Notes: generated from the sequence alone by a model not told the origin. A stretch of DNA of 64,000 bases from Hellea sp. (GCA_020628425.1 JAHDEZ010000092.1:1-64000); one strand, 5' to 3'; counted from the stretch's first letter, positions 52,747 through 62,759 are shown. Made by a program: numbers and translations.

Positions 52747-53723
52747 GCCTTCGTCACCCAGATAGCCAGGCGCGTGCCCGTGAGATGTTGAGCTCTGCGT
52801 TTGGGGTGAAGGTGATCGCGGCCTTGTCTGATGAGAACGTTACTGAGGTGATGCTTAACCCTGATGGACGGCTTTGGACAGACCGACATGATAAGGGCCG
52901 CACGGATACGGGAACGACAATCGCCTCAAAGGACGCTGAGCGGATTATCCGGCTTGTGGCCAGTTTCAAGGGTGAGGGCGTGGATCGCCAATCACCAATT
53001 ATTTCGGCAGAATTACCGGACGGAGAACGATTTGAAGGTCTTTTGCCACCTGTGACCACAGCTCCAAGTTTTTCTATCCGAAAAGCCGGTGTCAAAATCC
53101 TGGAGCTACCCGACTATGTTCGCACCGGCACGATAAGCGGTGAGCAAGCGGATGCACTACGTAAGGCTATTTCTGCCCGGCGTAATATTTTGATCATTGG
53201 CGGAACCGGAAGCGGCAAGACGACCTTAGCCAATGCGCTTCTGGCCGAAATCGCTCGGCTGGATGATCGCGTGCTTATTCTGGAAGATACGAGAGAGCTT
53301 CGCTGCGCGGCCCCGGATGTAGTCTCGTTGCGAACCTCGGAGCAGGTTTCCATGAGTGACCTTGTCCGTTCATCGCTTCGTTTGCGTCCGGACCGTATCA
53401 TCATTGGTGAGGTGCGCGGCGGCGAAGCACTGGATCTCCTAAAAGCTTGGAATACGGGCCATCCGGGCGGAATTGCCACTGTTCATGCTAACGGGGCCTT
53501 AGAGGGCATTTCCAGGATCGAGCAGCTTATCCTTGAAGCCATTCCGGCTCTTCCGCCGGGACTGATTACCGACGCCATCGATATTCTTGTTTTTATTTCG
53601 GGCAAAGGCGGAAAACGTCGTGTCCAGACAATTGCTGAACTCTCAGGTTTTGACGGCATTACCTATCAAATCACGCCTTTAACGGCGGGTAGCAACATCT
53701 CACACCTGAAACTTGTCACATAG
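52743..53723 (+). CDS. trbB: TrbB, VirB11-like secretion ATPase
   Basis: This 326-residue hexameric ATPase sits at the cytoplasmic base of the type IV channel. The Walker A motif is IIGGTGSGKTTLAN (about residues 148-161), with the Asp box LILEDTRELRC, Walker B IIIGEVRGGEALDLL and the His box HPGGIATVHAN. It is intact and of usual length. Confidence 0.95.
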   Translation: MSLRHPDSQARAREMLSSAFGVKVIAALSDENVTEVMLNPDGRLWTDRHDKGRTDTGTTIASKDAERIIRLVASFKGEGVDRQSPIISAELPDGERFEGLLPPVTTAPSFSIRKAGVKILELPDYVRTGTISGEQADALRKAISARRNILIIGGTGSGKTTLANALLAEIARLDDRVLILEDTRELRCAAPDVVSLRTSEQVSMSDLVRSSLRLRPDRIIIGEVRGGEALDLLKAWNTGHPGGIATVHANGALEGISRIEQLILEAIPALPPGLITDAIDILVFISGKGGKRRVQTIAELSGFDGITYQITPLTAGSNISHLKLVT

Positions 53724-53734
53724 GAGAATTAATC

Positions 53735-54064
53735 ATGATGACGATTTTACCCAAATATAAATATTACGCCGCGCCTTTATTGGCCATTGGGCTGGGCTTG
53801 CTGATGTCAGAACCAGCCTATGCGGCAGGGTCTAATATGCCGTGGGAAGGACCGCTCACACAAATCCTCCAGTCCATCGAAGGCCCGGTCGCCAAAATCT
53901 TCGGAACTATCGTGATTATCATGGCTGGCCTCGCTTTAGCCTTTGGCGATACAGGCGGCGGCGTGCGCAAGCTGATCCAGATCGTCTTTGGTCTTTCCAT
54001 TGCTTTCACGGCCACCAGCTTCTTCTTGTCCTTCTTCAGCTTTAGCGGCGGCGCGCTGATTTAA
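53735..54064 (+). CDS. trbC: TrbC, pilin precursor
   Basis: This is a 109-residue VirB2-like prepilin with a signal peptide ending in AYAA (about residue 32) and two hydrophobic helices separated by a short polar loop. It forms the conjugative pilus after processing, probably with TraF (28891). Its stop overlaps the trbD start by one base. Confidence 0.93.
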   Translation: MMTILPKYKYYAAPLLAIGLGLLMSEPAYAAGSNMPWEGPLTQILQSIEGPVAKIFGTIVIIMAGLALAFGDTGGGVRKLIQIVFGLSIAFTATSFFLSFFSFSGGALI

Positions 54065-54333
54065 TGATTGCGGGCAATCATATCGAGGGCTTTGCCATCC
54101 CGGTGCGCCGGTCTTTGACTGAGCCCATATTGCTGGGCGGCGCACCCCGGAGTGTCGCTATTGTCAACGGCACTTTGGCGGCGGCCCTCGGTCTGGGCCT
54201 GCAGCTCTGGGTGGTCGGTATTCTCTACTGGCTGATCGCTCACGCGCTCGCCGTCTTCATGACCAAGCGCGACGACCAGTTCCTGGAAGTCCTCATCCGT
54301 CACATCCGCCACAAAGGATATCTCCAATGTTGA
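54064..54333 (+). CDS. trbD: TrbD, VirB3-like inner-membrane protein
   Basis: This 89-residue protein has one long hydrophobic segment (about residues 38-65) and the N-terminal F-A-I-P-V-R-R-S-L typical of TrbD/VirB3. It belongs to the inner-membrane complex beside TrbE. Confidence 0.92.
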   Translation: MIAGNHIEGFAIPVRRSLTEPILLGGAPRSVAIVNGTLAAALGLGLQLWVVGILYWLIAHALAVFMTKRDDQFLEVLIRHIRHKGYLQC

Positions 54334-54340
54334 ACCTGCC

Positions 54341-56791
54341 ATGCTAAATCTATCTGAATATCAGAAACGTCCCAAAGCTCTGGCCGACTATTTGCCCTGG
54401 GCCATGCTCATTGCCCCGGGTGTTATTCTGAACAAGGACGGATCGTTTCAGAGAACGTTGGAATTCCGAGGGCCTGATCTGGGCAGCTCTACGGAAGAAG
54501 AACTGGTCGCTGTCTGCGCCAGACTTAACAACGCACTTCGGCGTTTTGATAGTGGCTGGGCCGTTTACGCCGAATGTCAGCGCATTGCGGCCGGTGAGTA
54601 TCCTTCTGTGGATATAGACAATCCGGCCGCATGGATTGTGGAACAGGAACGCAAAGCTGCTTTCGAGGAAGGTCATGCCTATTTTGAAAGCCGCTATTTT
54701 TTGACACTGGCCTTCTTGCCGCCAGCCGACAAATCCTCAAAGGCCGAAAAACTCATCATCGAGACGCCCGATAATGACAATGATATGGCGGCCAAAGACC
54801 ATCTGGCGCGCTTTATATCAGAGACAGATCGTGTGCTGGATATGCTGGCCGGGATCATGCCAGAGGCGCGTTTTCTGTCAGACTCGGAAACCCTATCCTA
54901 TCTTCACAGCACGATCTCCAATAACCGGCAGCCCATCCATGTGCCAGATGAGCCCGCCTATATCGACGCGCTGATTGGCGATTGTGATCTGACGGGCGGT
55001 CTGACACCAAGATTGGGTGATGAGACATTGCATGTCGTCACGCTCAAAGGCTTTCCGGCGGAGACAACGCCGGGGATACTCGATGAACTGAATAGTCTCG
55101 GGTTTTCCTATCGCTGGATGACGCGATTTCTGCCGCTCGGGAAATCGGACGCGACCAAGCTGATCTCCAAACAGCGCCGCCAATGGTTCGCCAAACGCAA
55201 GTCAATCGCCGCGCTTTTGAAAGAATCCCTCATGGGTGAGACCACTGCGCTTGTCGATACGGATGCCGATAATAAGGCCCTTGATGCCGATGCTGCCTTG
55301 CAGGATCTGGGGGCGGATTATGTGGGTTACGGCTATCTCACCACGTCGATTGTGGTCTCGAATACCGATCCCAAAACGTGCGAGAACCGGGTGCGCGCCA
55401 TTGAGCGTATCATAAATGGGCGCGGCTTTGTCACCATCCATGAAAGTGTCGGGGCCGTTGATGGCTGGTTAGGCAGCTTGCCGGGTAACCCCTATGCCAA
55501 TGTCCGCTTGCCATTGGTCTCATCTCTGAACCTGGCCCATATCATGCCGCTTTCAGCGGTTTGGGCAGGACCAAAGGAGAACAGGCATTTATCCGGCCCT
55601 CCATTACTGATGGCCGCCACGGATGGTCATACGCCGTTCCGTCTGGTCACTCATCAGGGTGATGTTGGACATACTCTGGTTGTCGGACCGACGGGTGCGG
55701 GTAAGTCCGTGCTCCTGTCACTCATGGCCTTGCAGTTCCAGAAATATAAGGGCGCGCAAGTTTTTATCTTTGACAAGGGTAAGTCCGCCCGCGCTGCAAC
55801 ACTGGCCATGGGCGGGGCGCATCATGATCTGGGTGTGTCGGAAGCTCTATCCTTCCAGCCTTTGCAAAACATTGACGCAGACGCATCGTGCTCCTGGGCG
55901 CTCGATTGGATATGCGGATTACTCGCCCATGAGAATGTCGATATCACACCGGACATCAAGGAGACGGTCTGGACGGCGCTTGAGAGCCTCTCCACTTCAC
56001 CAGTAGAACAGCGTACGCTGACAGGCCTGCGGGCGCTTATTCAGGATCAGAACTTACGCACGGCGCTCATGCCTTACACACTCGACGGCGCCTTTGGGCA
56101 ATTGCTGGACGGGGACGAAGAGACTTTATCGGACAATCGCGTTCAGTGCTTCGAGATGGAAACACTGATGCACCGGCCCGGACTGGTCCTGCCGGTCCTG
56201 ACCTATCTGTTTCACAGGCTGGAAGACCGCTTTGATGGTTCGCCGACATTGCTCATTCTGGATGAAGCCTGGCTGTTTCTGGATGATCCTTTGTTTGCGT
56301 CTCGCATACGGGAATGGCTGAAGACTCTGCGTAAGAAAAATGTTTCTGTGATGTTCGCCACACAGAGCCTCGCCGATATCGCCGAAAGCGATATTGCGCC
56401 AGCTCTCATCGAGAGCTGCCCGTCGCGCATATTCCTGCCAAACCCCCGCGCGCTTGAGCCGGGTCAGCAGGACTTTTACGCGCGCTTTGGCCTCAACAAA
56501 ACGCAGATGTCCATTTTGGCCGCGAGCCAGCCCAAGCGGGATTATTATTTTCAAAGCGCGAGCGGTAATCGCCTGTTTGATCTCAAGCTTGGTCCGGTTG
56601 CGCTCGCTTTTTGCGGAGCAGGGTCTGAAGAACACCATGCCCGGATGAATGAGGTTATAACAGAATATGGGCCTGATAACTTCGCGCAACATTGGCTGAC
56701 CGCCAATAATCTTACCTGGGCCTCCGCGCTCATCACCGAACAATTTGAATTAAATGAGGAGTATGTCCCATGGATCGACGCCGCAGAATAA
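54341..56791 (+). CDS. trbE: TrbE, VirB4-like secretion ATPase
   Basis: This 816-residue protein is the largest ATPase of the channel. The N-terminal VirB4 domain (LADYLPWAMLIAPGVILNKDGS) is followed by the C-terminal ATPase domain with Walker A VVGPTGAGKSVLL (about residue 448) and Walker B LLILDEAWLFLD (about residue 635). It is intact. Its 3' end overlaps trbJ by 22 bases. Confidence 0.95.
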   Translation: MLNLSEYQKRPKALADYLPWAMLIAPGVILNKDGSFQRTLEFRGPDLGSSTEEELVAVCARLNNALRRFDSGWAVYAECQRIAAGEYPSVDIDNPAAWIVEQERKAAFEEGHAYFESRYFLTLAFLPPADKSSKAEKLIIETPDNDNDMAAKDHLARFISETDRVLDMLAGIMPEARFLSDSETLSYLHSTISNNRQPIHVPDEPAYIDALIGDCDLTGGLTPRLGDETLHVVTLKGFPAETTPGILDELNSLGFSYRWMTRFLPLGKSDATKLISKQRRQWFAKRKSIAALLKESLMGETTALVDTDADNKALDADAALQDLGADYVGYGYLTTSIVVSNTDPKTCENRVRAIERIINGRGFVTIHESVGAVDGWLGSLPGNPYANVRLPLVSSLNLAHIMPLSAVWAGPKENRHLSGPPLLMAATDGHTPFRLVTHQGDVGHTLVVGPTGAGKSVLLSLMALQFQKYKGAQVFIFDKGKSARAATLAMGGAHHDLGVSEALSFQPLQNIDADASCSWALDWICGLLAHENVDITPDIKETVWTALESLSTSPVEQRTLTGLRALIQDQNLRTALMPYTLDGAFGQLLDGDEETLSDNRVQCFEMETLMHRPGLVLPVLTYLFHRLEDRFDGSPTLLILDEAWLFLDDPLFASRIREWLKTLRKKNVSVMFATQSLADIAESDIAPALIESCPSRIFLPNPRALEPGQQDFYARFGLNKTQMSILAASQPKRDYYFQSASGNRLFDLKLGPVALAFCGAGSEEHHARMNEVITEYGPDNFAQHWLTANNLTWASALITEQFELNEEYVPWIDAAE

Positions 56792-57510
56792 ATCTATCAA
56801 GGGTGATTTCATCACTGTTCTTTATTTTATTGACGATTTTCTCCTCGACGACGGCCTCCGCCCAGTTTGGCGGGATCGTCTTTGACCCGAAGAATTACAT
56901 TCAGAATCTTTATTCCGCGTCGCGTTCATTGGTGCAGATTAGGCAGCAGGTGAGCCAACTTCAGAACGAAGCCCAAATGCTGGTGGGCCAGGCCAAAGAT
57001 CTCGCGAGTCTCGATTTTAACGCCCAGTCCGAGCTCATGCGTATTCTCGATGAGATTACGCGCCTCAACAACGAGGCCGAAACGGTGGCTTATGAGGTGG
57101 AAACAACGCGTATTATTTTGCAAGAGCAATTTCCGGAAGACTATTCCAAGGTCACGGAAGACGAAGCGGCGGTCATGGCCGAAAGTCAGTGGAAACTGGC
57201 ACGGGATGGCTATCACCAAAGCATGATCATGCAATCCGCGCTTGTTGAGAGCCTGGCCCATGATCGTCAGACACTGGACCGGATTGTGACTGAAAGCCAG
57301 TCAGCGACGGGCAATCTGTCCGCGACCCAATCTACCAATCAGCTTTTAGCCTTACTCATCAAGCAAAACATGGCGTGGCAGCAAATGATGGTCTCGGGTG
57401 AGCGCGCCGATGCGCTGTCTCAGGCCCGATTGATGGCCATTGAGCAGGAGTCCCGGGAAAAGCGTCTGCGCTTTGTGGGTCAGCCGGGCATCTATGAGCG
57501 GAGGAACTAA
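56770..57510 (+). CDS. trbJ: TrbJ, VirB5-like periplasmic pilus component
   Basis: This is a 246-residue exported protein with a signal peptide ending near ASAQ (residue 32) and mostly helical coiled-coil content. FDPKNYIQNL at the mature N-terminus is characteristic of TrbJ. The trbL start overlaps its stop by one base, so no trbK entry-exclusion gene is present between them. Confidence 0.92.
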   Translation: MDRRRRINLSRVISSLFFILLTIFSSTTASAQFGGIVFDPKNYIQNLYSASRSLVQIRQQVSQLQNEAQMLVGQAKDLASLDFNAQSELMRILDEITRLNNEAETVAYEVETTRIILQEQFPEDYSKVTEDEAAVMAESQWKLARDGYHQSMIMQSALVESLAHDRQTLDRIVTESQSATGNLSATQSTNQLLALLIKQNMAWQQMMVSGERADALSQARLMAIEQESREKRLRFVGQPGIYERRN

Positions 57511-58835
57511 TGAGCGATATTGGTGTTATAGACCGCTTCGTCGAGACCTTTAGTCAGTATATTGATAGCGGCTTCGGCTTACTGGGCGCGGATGTTCATT
57601 TCCTGACGGCTGCGCTCATCGGGATCGATATCACGCTCGCCGGTCTTTACTGGGCCATGGGGCCTGATACCAATGTTATCGCCAAGTTCCTAAAAAAAGT
57701 CATGTATGTGGGTGTCTTTGCGCTCATCATCACTAACTTTGCTTTTCTTGCCAATGTCATCTTCGACAGCTTCGGAGCCTTAGGGCTCAAGGCTAGCGGC
57801 TCTTCAATTACGGCTTCTGATCTCATGCGGCCCGGCTTTGTCGCGGCGACAGGCTTTGAGGCGGCCCATCCGCTTCTTAATGAAGTGGGCGAGTTGACAG
57901 GTCCGATCAAATTCTTCACCAATTTTGTCACCATTGCCATTTTGATGCTGGCCTGGCTGATTACGCTTTTTGCCTTCTTCTTTGTCGCCATACAGCTCTT
58001 TGTCACCATTATCGAGTTCAAACTCACCACACTGGCAGGGTTTATCCTCATACCCTTTGCCCTCTGGAATAAGACATCATTCCTGGCTGAAAAGGTTCTC
58101 GGTAATGTGATTGCCTCCGGCGTCAAGCTTATGGTGCTGGCCGTCATCATCGGGATCGGCTCGACCATTTTTGGTGAAATCACCAGCACATTTGTGCCCG
58201 GTAAGGTTACACTGGAAGATGCGGCCTCCGTCATCCTCGGATCACTGGCCATTTTTGCACTCGCCATTTTCGGCCCGGGCATTGCGACAGGACTTGTGTC
58301 CGGCGCGCCGCAACTCGGCGCAGGCGCTGCGGTTGGAACAATGGCGGCTGCGGGCGCAGGAGCCTATGCAGCAGGCGCTATGGGGGCTGCTGGCGCTCGA
58401 GGTGCCGCTCGCGCAGGTGGCGGAGCTGTTAAAGCCGGCGCTTCCTTGGCTGGCGGAACGAATATGGCCTTTACCTTGGGTAAGGCGGCGTCTGGTAAGT
58501 CAGGTGCGAGTGGTAACATGGCTGGCGCGGCCGCTGTTGCTCAGGCCGCAGGTGGTGCCGTCATGAATGCCGGACGAAGCGCGGCTTCCAAAGTCACAAC
58601 GCCTGTCAGTGAAGCTTATAATGGCGGATTACGAAGCGGTCTCAATGCCTTGTCCAAGAAAGGCCTCAAGCCTCTCCCCAAAGAAACAAATGATAATGCT
58701 CCTGATTGGGCGAGGAAAGTTCAGCGGGATCAAAAACGCGCCCACGCCACCAATGCGGCCCATCATACGCTTCGCTCCGGTGACCGGCCTGGGGGAGGCG
58801 CGTCCCCAACACTCAATAACAGAGACGACGAATAG
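57510..58835 (+). CDS. trbL: TrbL, VirB6-like polytopic channel protein
   Basis: This 441-residue protein has about six hydrophobic segments up to residue 260, then an Ala/Gly-rich low-complexity region (about 270-360) and a charged C-terminus, the usual TrbL layout. It forms part of the inner-membrane channel. Confidence 0.93.
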   Translation: MSDIGVIDRFVETFSQYIDSGFGLLGADVHFLTAALIGIDITLAGLYWAMGPDTNVIAKFLKKVMYVGVFALIITNFAFLANVIFDSFGALGLKASGSSITASDLMRPGFVAATGFEAAHPLLNEVGELTGPIKFFTNFVTIAILMLAWLITLFAFFFVAIQLFVTIIEFKLTTLAGFILIPFALWNKTSFLAEKVLGNVIASGVKLMVLAVIIGIGSTIFGEITSTFVPGKVTLEDAASVILGSLAIFALAIFGPGIATGLVSGAPQLGAGAAVGTMAAAGAGAYAAGAMGAAGARGAARAGGGAVKAGASLAGGTNMAFTLGKAASGKSGASGNMAGAAAVAQAAGGAVMNAGRSAASKVTTPVSEAYNGGLRSGLNALSKKGLKPLPKETNDNAPDWARKVQRDQKRAHATNAAHHTLRSGDRPGGGASPTLNNRDDE

Positions 58836-58844
58836 GAGAGATAC

Positions 58845-59567
58845 ATGTGGAAACGTGCGCAAAATAAATATGGCGATACGCCGGTTGCAACCACGCCTTA
58901 TCAAAAGGCGGCGCAGGTTTGGGATGAACGTATGGGCTCGGCCCGGATTCAGGCCAAAAACTGGCGATTGGCCGCGCTGATGTCCCTCGGGCTTTGCGGG
59001 ATACTTGCGGGCGGCATGATCTGGATGGGCAGCACCTCCCGGATCACGCCCTATGTGGTGGAAGTTGAAGCCAATGGGGCGGTCAAAGCCGTCGGTCCTG
59101 CGACGGGAAATTTCGCCGTCTCTGACGCGCAGATTGCGCATCAGCTGGCGGACTTCATCAAAAACACACGCTCCGTCTCCATTGACCCGGTGATTATTCG
59201 TCAGAACTGGCTCAAGGCCTATGACTTCGCCACAGATCAGGCGGCTGTGACACTGAATACTTATGCCCGCGATCACGATCCCTTTGCGGAAGTCGGCATG
59301 CGCTCAGTGACTGTCGACGTGACCAGTGTGGTGCGCGCCTCAGATGATAGTTTTGACATTCGGTGGCGGGAGACGAGTTACCGAAACGGTGCTTTACAAG
59401 GCGCTCGTGATTATACGGCAGTGCTGTCCATCATTATCAAGCCGCCCACAGATGCGGCCACGCTCCATAAAAACCCGCTCGGTCTTTACGTCCATGGCCT
59501 GAACTGGAGCCAGGACCTGATCAGCGGATCATCAACACATTCAAACTCAATCGGAGGCCTGAAATGA
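58845..59567 (+). CDS. trbF: TrbF, VirB8-like core component
   Basis: This 240-residue bitopic protein has a membrane helix at about residues 42-60 and a periplasmic NTF2-like domain; TPYVVEVEANGAVKAVGPA after the helix is typical of TrbF. It overlaps trbG by ATGA. Confidence 0.93.
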   Translation: MWKRAQNKYGDTPVATTPYQKAAQVWDERMGSARIQAKNWRLAALMSLGLCGILAGGMIWMGSTSRITPYVVEVEANGAVKAVGPATGNFAVSDAQIAHQLADFIKNTRSVSIDPVIIRQNWLKAYDFATDQAAVTLNTYARDHDPFAEVGMRSVTVDVTSVVRASDDSFDIRWRETSYRNGALQGARDYTAVLSIIIKPPTDAATLHKNPLGLYVHGLNWSQDLISGSSTHSNSIGGLK

Positions 59568-60610
59568 AACTCAGTATGAAAACATCTTCAATCGCTATTT
59601 TGGCCCTGGCTCTAACAGGCTGCACGACACTGGAGGGCGTTTGGGCAGACTTGAGTAAAAGCAAATCTGACACGAAAATGGCTGAAGCAACTGATAATTT
59701 GTCTGATGATGAGGTTCAGGAACTGGTCGAAGCCACGGCTCTTTGGGGCGACGACGCATCGGAAATTGAATTGATCGATGCAAATTCAGCTGAGCCAGTA
59801 GCCGCTCCTGCCGTTTATTACCCCAAAGGTGAGATCGAGATTTTTCCGGTCTCCGTCGAAGATGCCCATGAGCACGCGCGCGTTGAACCAGGCGGCGGCG
59901 ATTATCTTGGCGCGCTGCAAGTATATCCATTCAAACGGGGCTCCGTCTTTCAGGTCTATACAGTGCCGGAACAGGTCACCGACATCGCGTTAGAGCCGGG
60001 TGAGGAGCTGATATCCGTCTCGGCAGGTGACACCTCCCGCTGGATGGTCGGGGACACACGCTCTGGGGCGGGCGCTAATGTTCAGGCCCATATTCTGGTT
60101 AAGCCTTTGCAAGCGGATATCTCGACCAATCTGGTCGTGCTGACGTCCAAGCGTACCTATTATATGGAGCTCCACGCCCGCGAGAGTGGCTATATGGCCG
60201 GTGTTTCCTGGAGCTATTCCGATGGACTCCGTCCGGTAGGCGATTTTGGATTGATGCAGGTAAGCGCAAAGCCATCACCACAACTGCGGGGCATATCGGG
60301 TTCGGGTTACGAAACAGTACCTGATATCGAAGCCCTGAACTTCTCTTATAAGATCAAGGGTGATCATCCGGATTGGCGGCCCGTGCGCGCCTTTGATGAC
60401 GGACGTAAAGTCTATATCCAATTTCCATTGACGATTGGCCGCTCGGAAGCCCCGCCACTCTTCGTGAAATCTGGCGGTGAAACGGCGCTTGTCAATTACC
60501 GGGTCAAAGGTCGGTATTACGTTGTTGATCGATTGTTCGAGGAAGCTGAACTGCGTCTCGGGGAAAAAGATCAGCAGGTTGTCCGCATCCTGAAAAAGGA
60601 CGCATCATGA
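59564..60610 (+). CDS. trbG: TrbG, VirB9-like lipoprotein
   Basis: This 348-residue outer-membrane-complex protein has a signal sequence with lipobox ALTGC (about residue 20), an acidic spacer and the VirB9/CagX domain (YPFKRGSVFQVYTVPEQVTD, later NFSYKIKGDHPDWRPVRAFDDG). An attached lipid would replace the function of a separate VirB7. It overlaps trbI by four bases. Confidence 0.93.
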   Translation: MKLSMKTSSIAILALALTGCTTLEGVWADLSKSKSDTKMAEATDNLSDDEVQELVEATALWGDDASEIELIDANSAEPVAAPAVYYPKGEIEIFPVSVEDAHEHARVEPGGGDYLGALQVYPFKRGSVFQVYTVPEQVTDIALEPGEELISVSAGDTSRWMVGDTRSGAGANVQAHILVKPLQADISTNLVVLTSKRTYYMELHARESGYMAGVSWSYSDGLRPVGDFGLMQVSAKPSPQLRGISGSGYETVPDIEALNFSYKIKGDHPDWRPVRAFDDGRKVYIQFPLTIGRSEAPPLFVKSGGETALVNYRVKGRYYVVDRLFEEAELRLGEKDQQVVRILKKDAS

Positions 60611-61827
60611 GTGAGGAACTGGCCATTCGTGCAAGACCGCGCCCCGTGAAGCGGTTCTCCAAGAAAGCTTTGTTCATAGGTGCAGCCGGTATGGCGCTTG
60701 TTCTGTCGACTGCTCTGGCGTTTGCGCTGCATCCTATCGACCGCGAGGATGGTCCCAGAACGGAACTCTATAATATCACGCATAAACCCATGGCTGAAGC
60801 ATTAGAGCAATTGCCGGCGAGTTATGATGAGGTGAAACCTGCCGTGCCCGTTTTGGGTCCACCGCTACCGGGTGATCTGGGCCGCGCCTATATGGCCGGA
60901 GGCACTCAGCCAGAGGAAGTGCCGAAGGATAATCCCTTTCGCTATGAGCGGGGACAAAACGCGCCAAGGACGGCCGTTTCAATGCCCAGATCGGTTAGGC
61001 CCGCTCGACAGCCCGTTCAGACATTACCGGAAATCGATCCGCAAGACGTCGCACGGTCTTCGAGCTTGTTCTTCGAGATCGGCAATAATCAAACAAACTC
61101 GGCTCCTTCCATAACTCAACCGGCTTTCGGGGCAGGATTAGTCCAAGATCCACTATTGGCAGGCTTGGACCCGTCACTTTTGCGGCAGGTCGGTTTGGGA
61201 ACACCGCCTGCAACCGTTGCTCCTCAGCCATCATCCACGACCTTAGCTGAAATTCAGGAGCTGTCATCACCCTATACTGTCATGGCTGGTACATTGATTC
61301 CGGCGACTTTGGTGACAGGCATAAACTCCGACCTTCCGGGACAGATCATCGGGCAGGTCACAGAAAATGTTCATGACACGGTGTCAGGACGATACCTGTT
61401 AATCCCGCAAGGCTCTAAACTCATCGGCACCTATGATGCGCGGCAAAGCTATGGCGACAAGCGCGCTTTTGTAACCTGGTCGCGCTTAATCTTCCCCAAC
61501 GGGAACTCTGTCAATCTGGCCAATATGGCGAGCGTTGATGCTGGCGGCTATGCGGGGCTGCGAGATGATGTGGACAATCACACAGGTTCAATCATGAAAG
61601 CCGGGATCCTCTCATCTGTACTAGGTGTGGGAACCGAACTAGCCACTAATAATGAAGACCGGATTGTACGGGCCTTACAGGACAGCGGGCAAAGCACGGT
61701 CAATATTGCCGGTCAGCGTATGGTCGATCGCTCTCTGAATGTTCAGCCGACGATCACCATTCGGCCCGGTTGGCGGTTCTCCGTCATGGTCAGCGAAGAC
61801 CTTATTCTCAAACCTTATTCAAACTAG
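60607..61827 (+). CDS. trbI: TrbI, VirB10-like channel protein
   Basis: This 406-residue protein has one membrane helix (about residues 22-42), a proline-rich periplasmic stretch and the C-terminal VirB10 domain (TVMAGTLIPATLVTGINSDL, RYLLIPQGSKLIGTYD). It spans both membranes and couples ATP use to channel opening. Confidence 0.95.
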   Translation: MSEELAIRARPRPVKRFSKKALFIGAAGMALVLSTALAFALHPIDREDGPRTELYNITHKPMAEALEQLPASYDEVKPAVPVLGPPLPGDLGRAYMAGGTQPEEVPKDNPFRYERGQNAPRTAVSMPRSVRPARQPVQTLPEIDPQDVARSSSLFFEIGNNQTNSAPSITQPAFGAGLVQDPLLAGLDPSLLRQVGLGTPPATVAPQPSSTTLAEIQELSSPYTVMAGTLIPATLVTGINSDLPGQIIGQVTENVHDTVSGRYLLIPQGSKLIGTYDARQSYGDKRAFVTWSRLIFPNGNSVNLANMASVDAGGYAGLRDDVDNHTGSIMKAGILSSVLGVGTELATNNEDRIVRALQDSGQSTVNIAGQRMVDRSLNVQPTITIRPGWRFSVMVSEDLILKPYSN

Positions 61828-61847
61828 TCAAAAGGAAAGGACACCAC

Positions 61848-62072
61848 ATGGTTACACCAAACCTGAAAATCGCCAAGCTCCGAGATATGACGCCGACAAA
61901 AATGTCGATCAATGTCACCCCTGACTTAAAATCTGACCTCGACATTTACGCCCGTCTTTATGAACGTGCCTATGGGGACAAACAGGACGTTACGAACCTT
62001 ATTCCGCTCATGCTGGAAGGGTTCTTAGCGTCAGACTCGGGCTTCAAGAAAGCCAAACGCGAGTTTGAATAA
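61848..62072 (+). CDS. DUF2274 family protein
   Basis: This 74-residue protein is recognised as DUF2274 by KIAKLRDMTPTKMSINVTPDL; the pattern looks like a ribbon-helix-helix DNA-binding fold. It is regularly found after trbI and may regulate the operon. AAGGAAAGG precedes the ATG at 61848. Confidence 0.85.
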   Translation: MVTPNLKIAKLRDMTPTKMSINVTPDLKSDLDIYARLYERAYGDKQDVTNLIPLMLEGFLASDSGFKKAKREFE

Positions 62073-62113
62073 AGATACGAAATTTTCAACCACAGCCACG
62101 AAAGGATCAAAAC

Positions 62114-62431
62114 ATGGCTCACATTGGAAGCTTTAAGCAGACTGACAAAGGATATGAGGGGACGATTGCGACCCTTCATCTCAACAAAAAGGTCAAATTT
62201 GTCGCAAATGACAATAAGAAATCGGAGGGAAGTCCGGACTATTTTGTCAAAGCCGGGAAGTCAGACTTTGGCGCGGCCTGGAAAGAGACCAAGGACGGCG
62301 ACGAACCACTCAACTATCTCAGTGTGAAACTGGATTGTCCGACGTTACCAAAACCAATCAATGCCGCATTGTTTGACCGTGAGGGCGGTGCTGATCTGGT
62401 TTGGATACGCAATACATCCCAGAAAAGTTAG
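62114..62431 (+). CDS. DUF736 family protein, second copy
   Basis: This 105-residue paralogue of the protein at 26838 shares the KVKFVANDN core (IDIVANDN there) and a similar end, but is clearly diverged. Its role is unknown. It lies between DUF2274 and the HTH gene near the right end. Confidence 0.88.
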   Translation: MAHIGSFKQTDKGYEGTIATLHLNKKVKFVANDNKKSEGSPDYFVKAGKSDFGAAWKETKDGDEPLNYLSVKLDCPTLPKPINAALFDREGGADLVWIRNTSQKS

Positions 62432-62445
62432 ACTGGAGGTAAAAA

Positions 62446-62658
62446 ATGTCTGAAATTGCGAGACCTACATCCACTTTAATGAGCGTAGAACAAGCCGCAG
62501 ACTACCTCGGTCTCGCAGTTTCTACACTAAACAAATGGCGCTGCATTGGAAATGGCCCGACCTATTTCAAAATGGGTAGGGCAGTTCGATATGCGGAAAA
62601 AGACCTTGAGAATTATCTTATTAGTTCCAGGGCTGAAATGACTGCAGAATATCAATAA
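62446..62658 (+). CDS. Excisionase-like helix-turn-helix protein
   Basis: This is a 70-residue AlpA/Xis-type winged HTH (MSVEQAADYLGLAVSTLNKW, then GPTYFKMGRAVRYAEKDLENYL). The position 160 bases from attR and the arm-site repeat close by suggest a recombination directionality factor, though a regulator is also possible. GGAGG is eight bases before the ATG. A strong terminator follows. Confidence 0.82.
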   Translation: MSEIARPTSTLMSVEQAADYLGLAVSTLNKWRCIGNGPTYFKMGRAVRYAEKDLENYLISSRAEMTAEYQ

Positions 62659-62680
62659 CATAGGTTCATATTGCATTATC

Positions 62681-62705
62681 AAGGAAGGCTTCGCCTTCCT
62701 TTTTT
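62681..62705 (+). terminator. Terminator at the right end of the element
   Basis: A 9-bp stem, AAGGAAGGC/GCCTTCCTT, with a TTC loop is followed by a T run. It closes the transfer operon 22 bases after the HTH gene. Confidence 0.93.
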
Positions 62706-62735
62706 GATTCCGGTCTTTAGATCGTAAAATGAGCC

Positions 62736-62759
62736 CCGTGCTTACTATGTGCTTACTGG
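62736..62759 (+). promoter_or_regulatory. Arm-type integrase site, right end
   Basis: The 24 bases are identical to 965-988 and begin with CCGTGCTTACTATGTGCTTA. Counting from the first G of GTGCTTAC (62738), the site begins 82 bases before the attR repeat. Confidence 0.6.
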
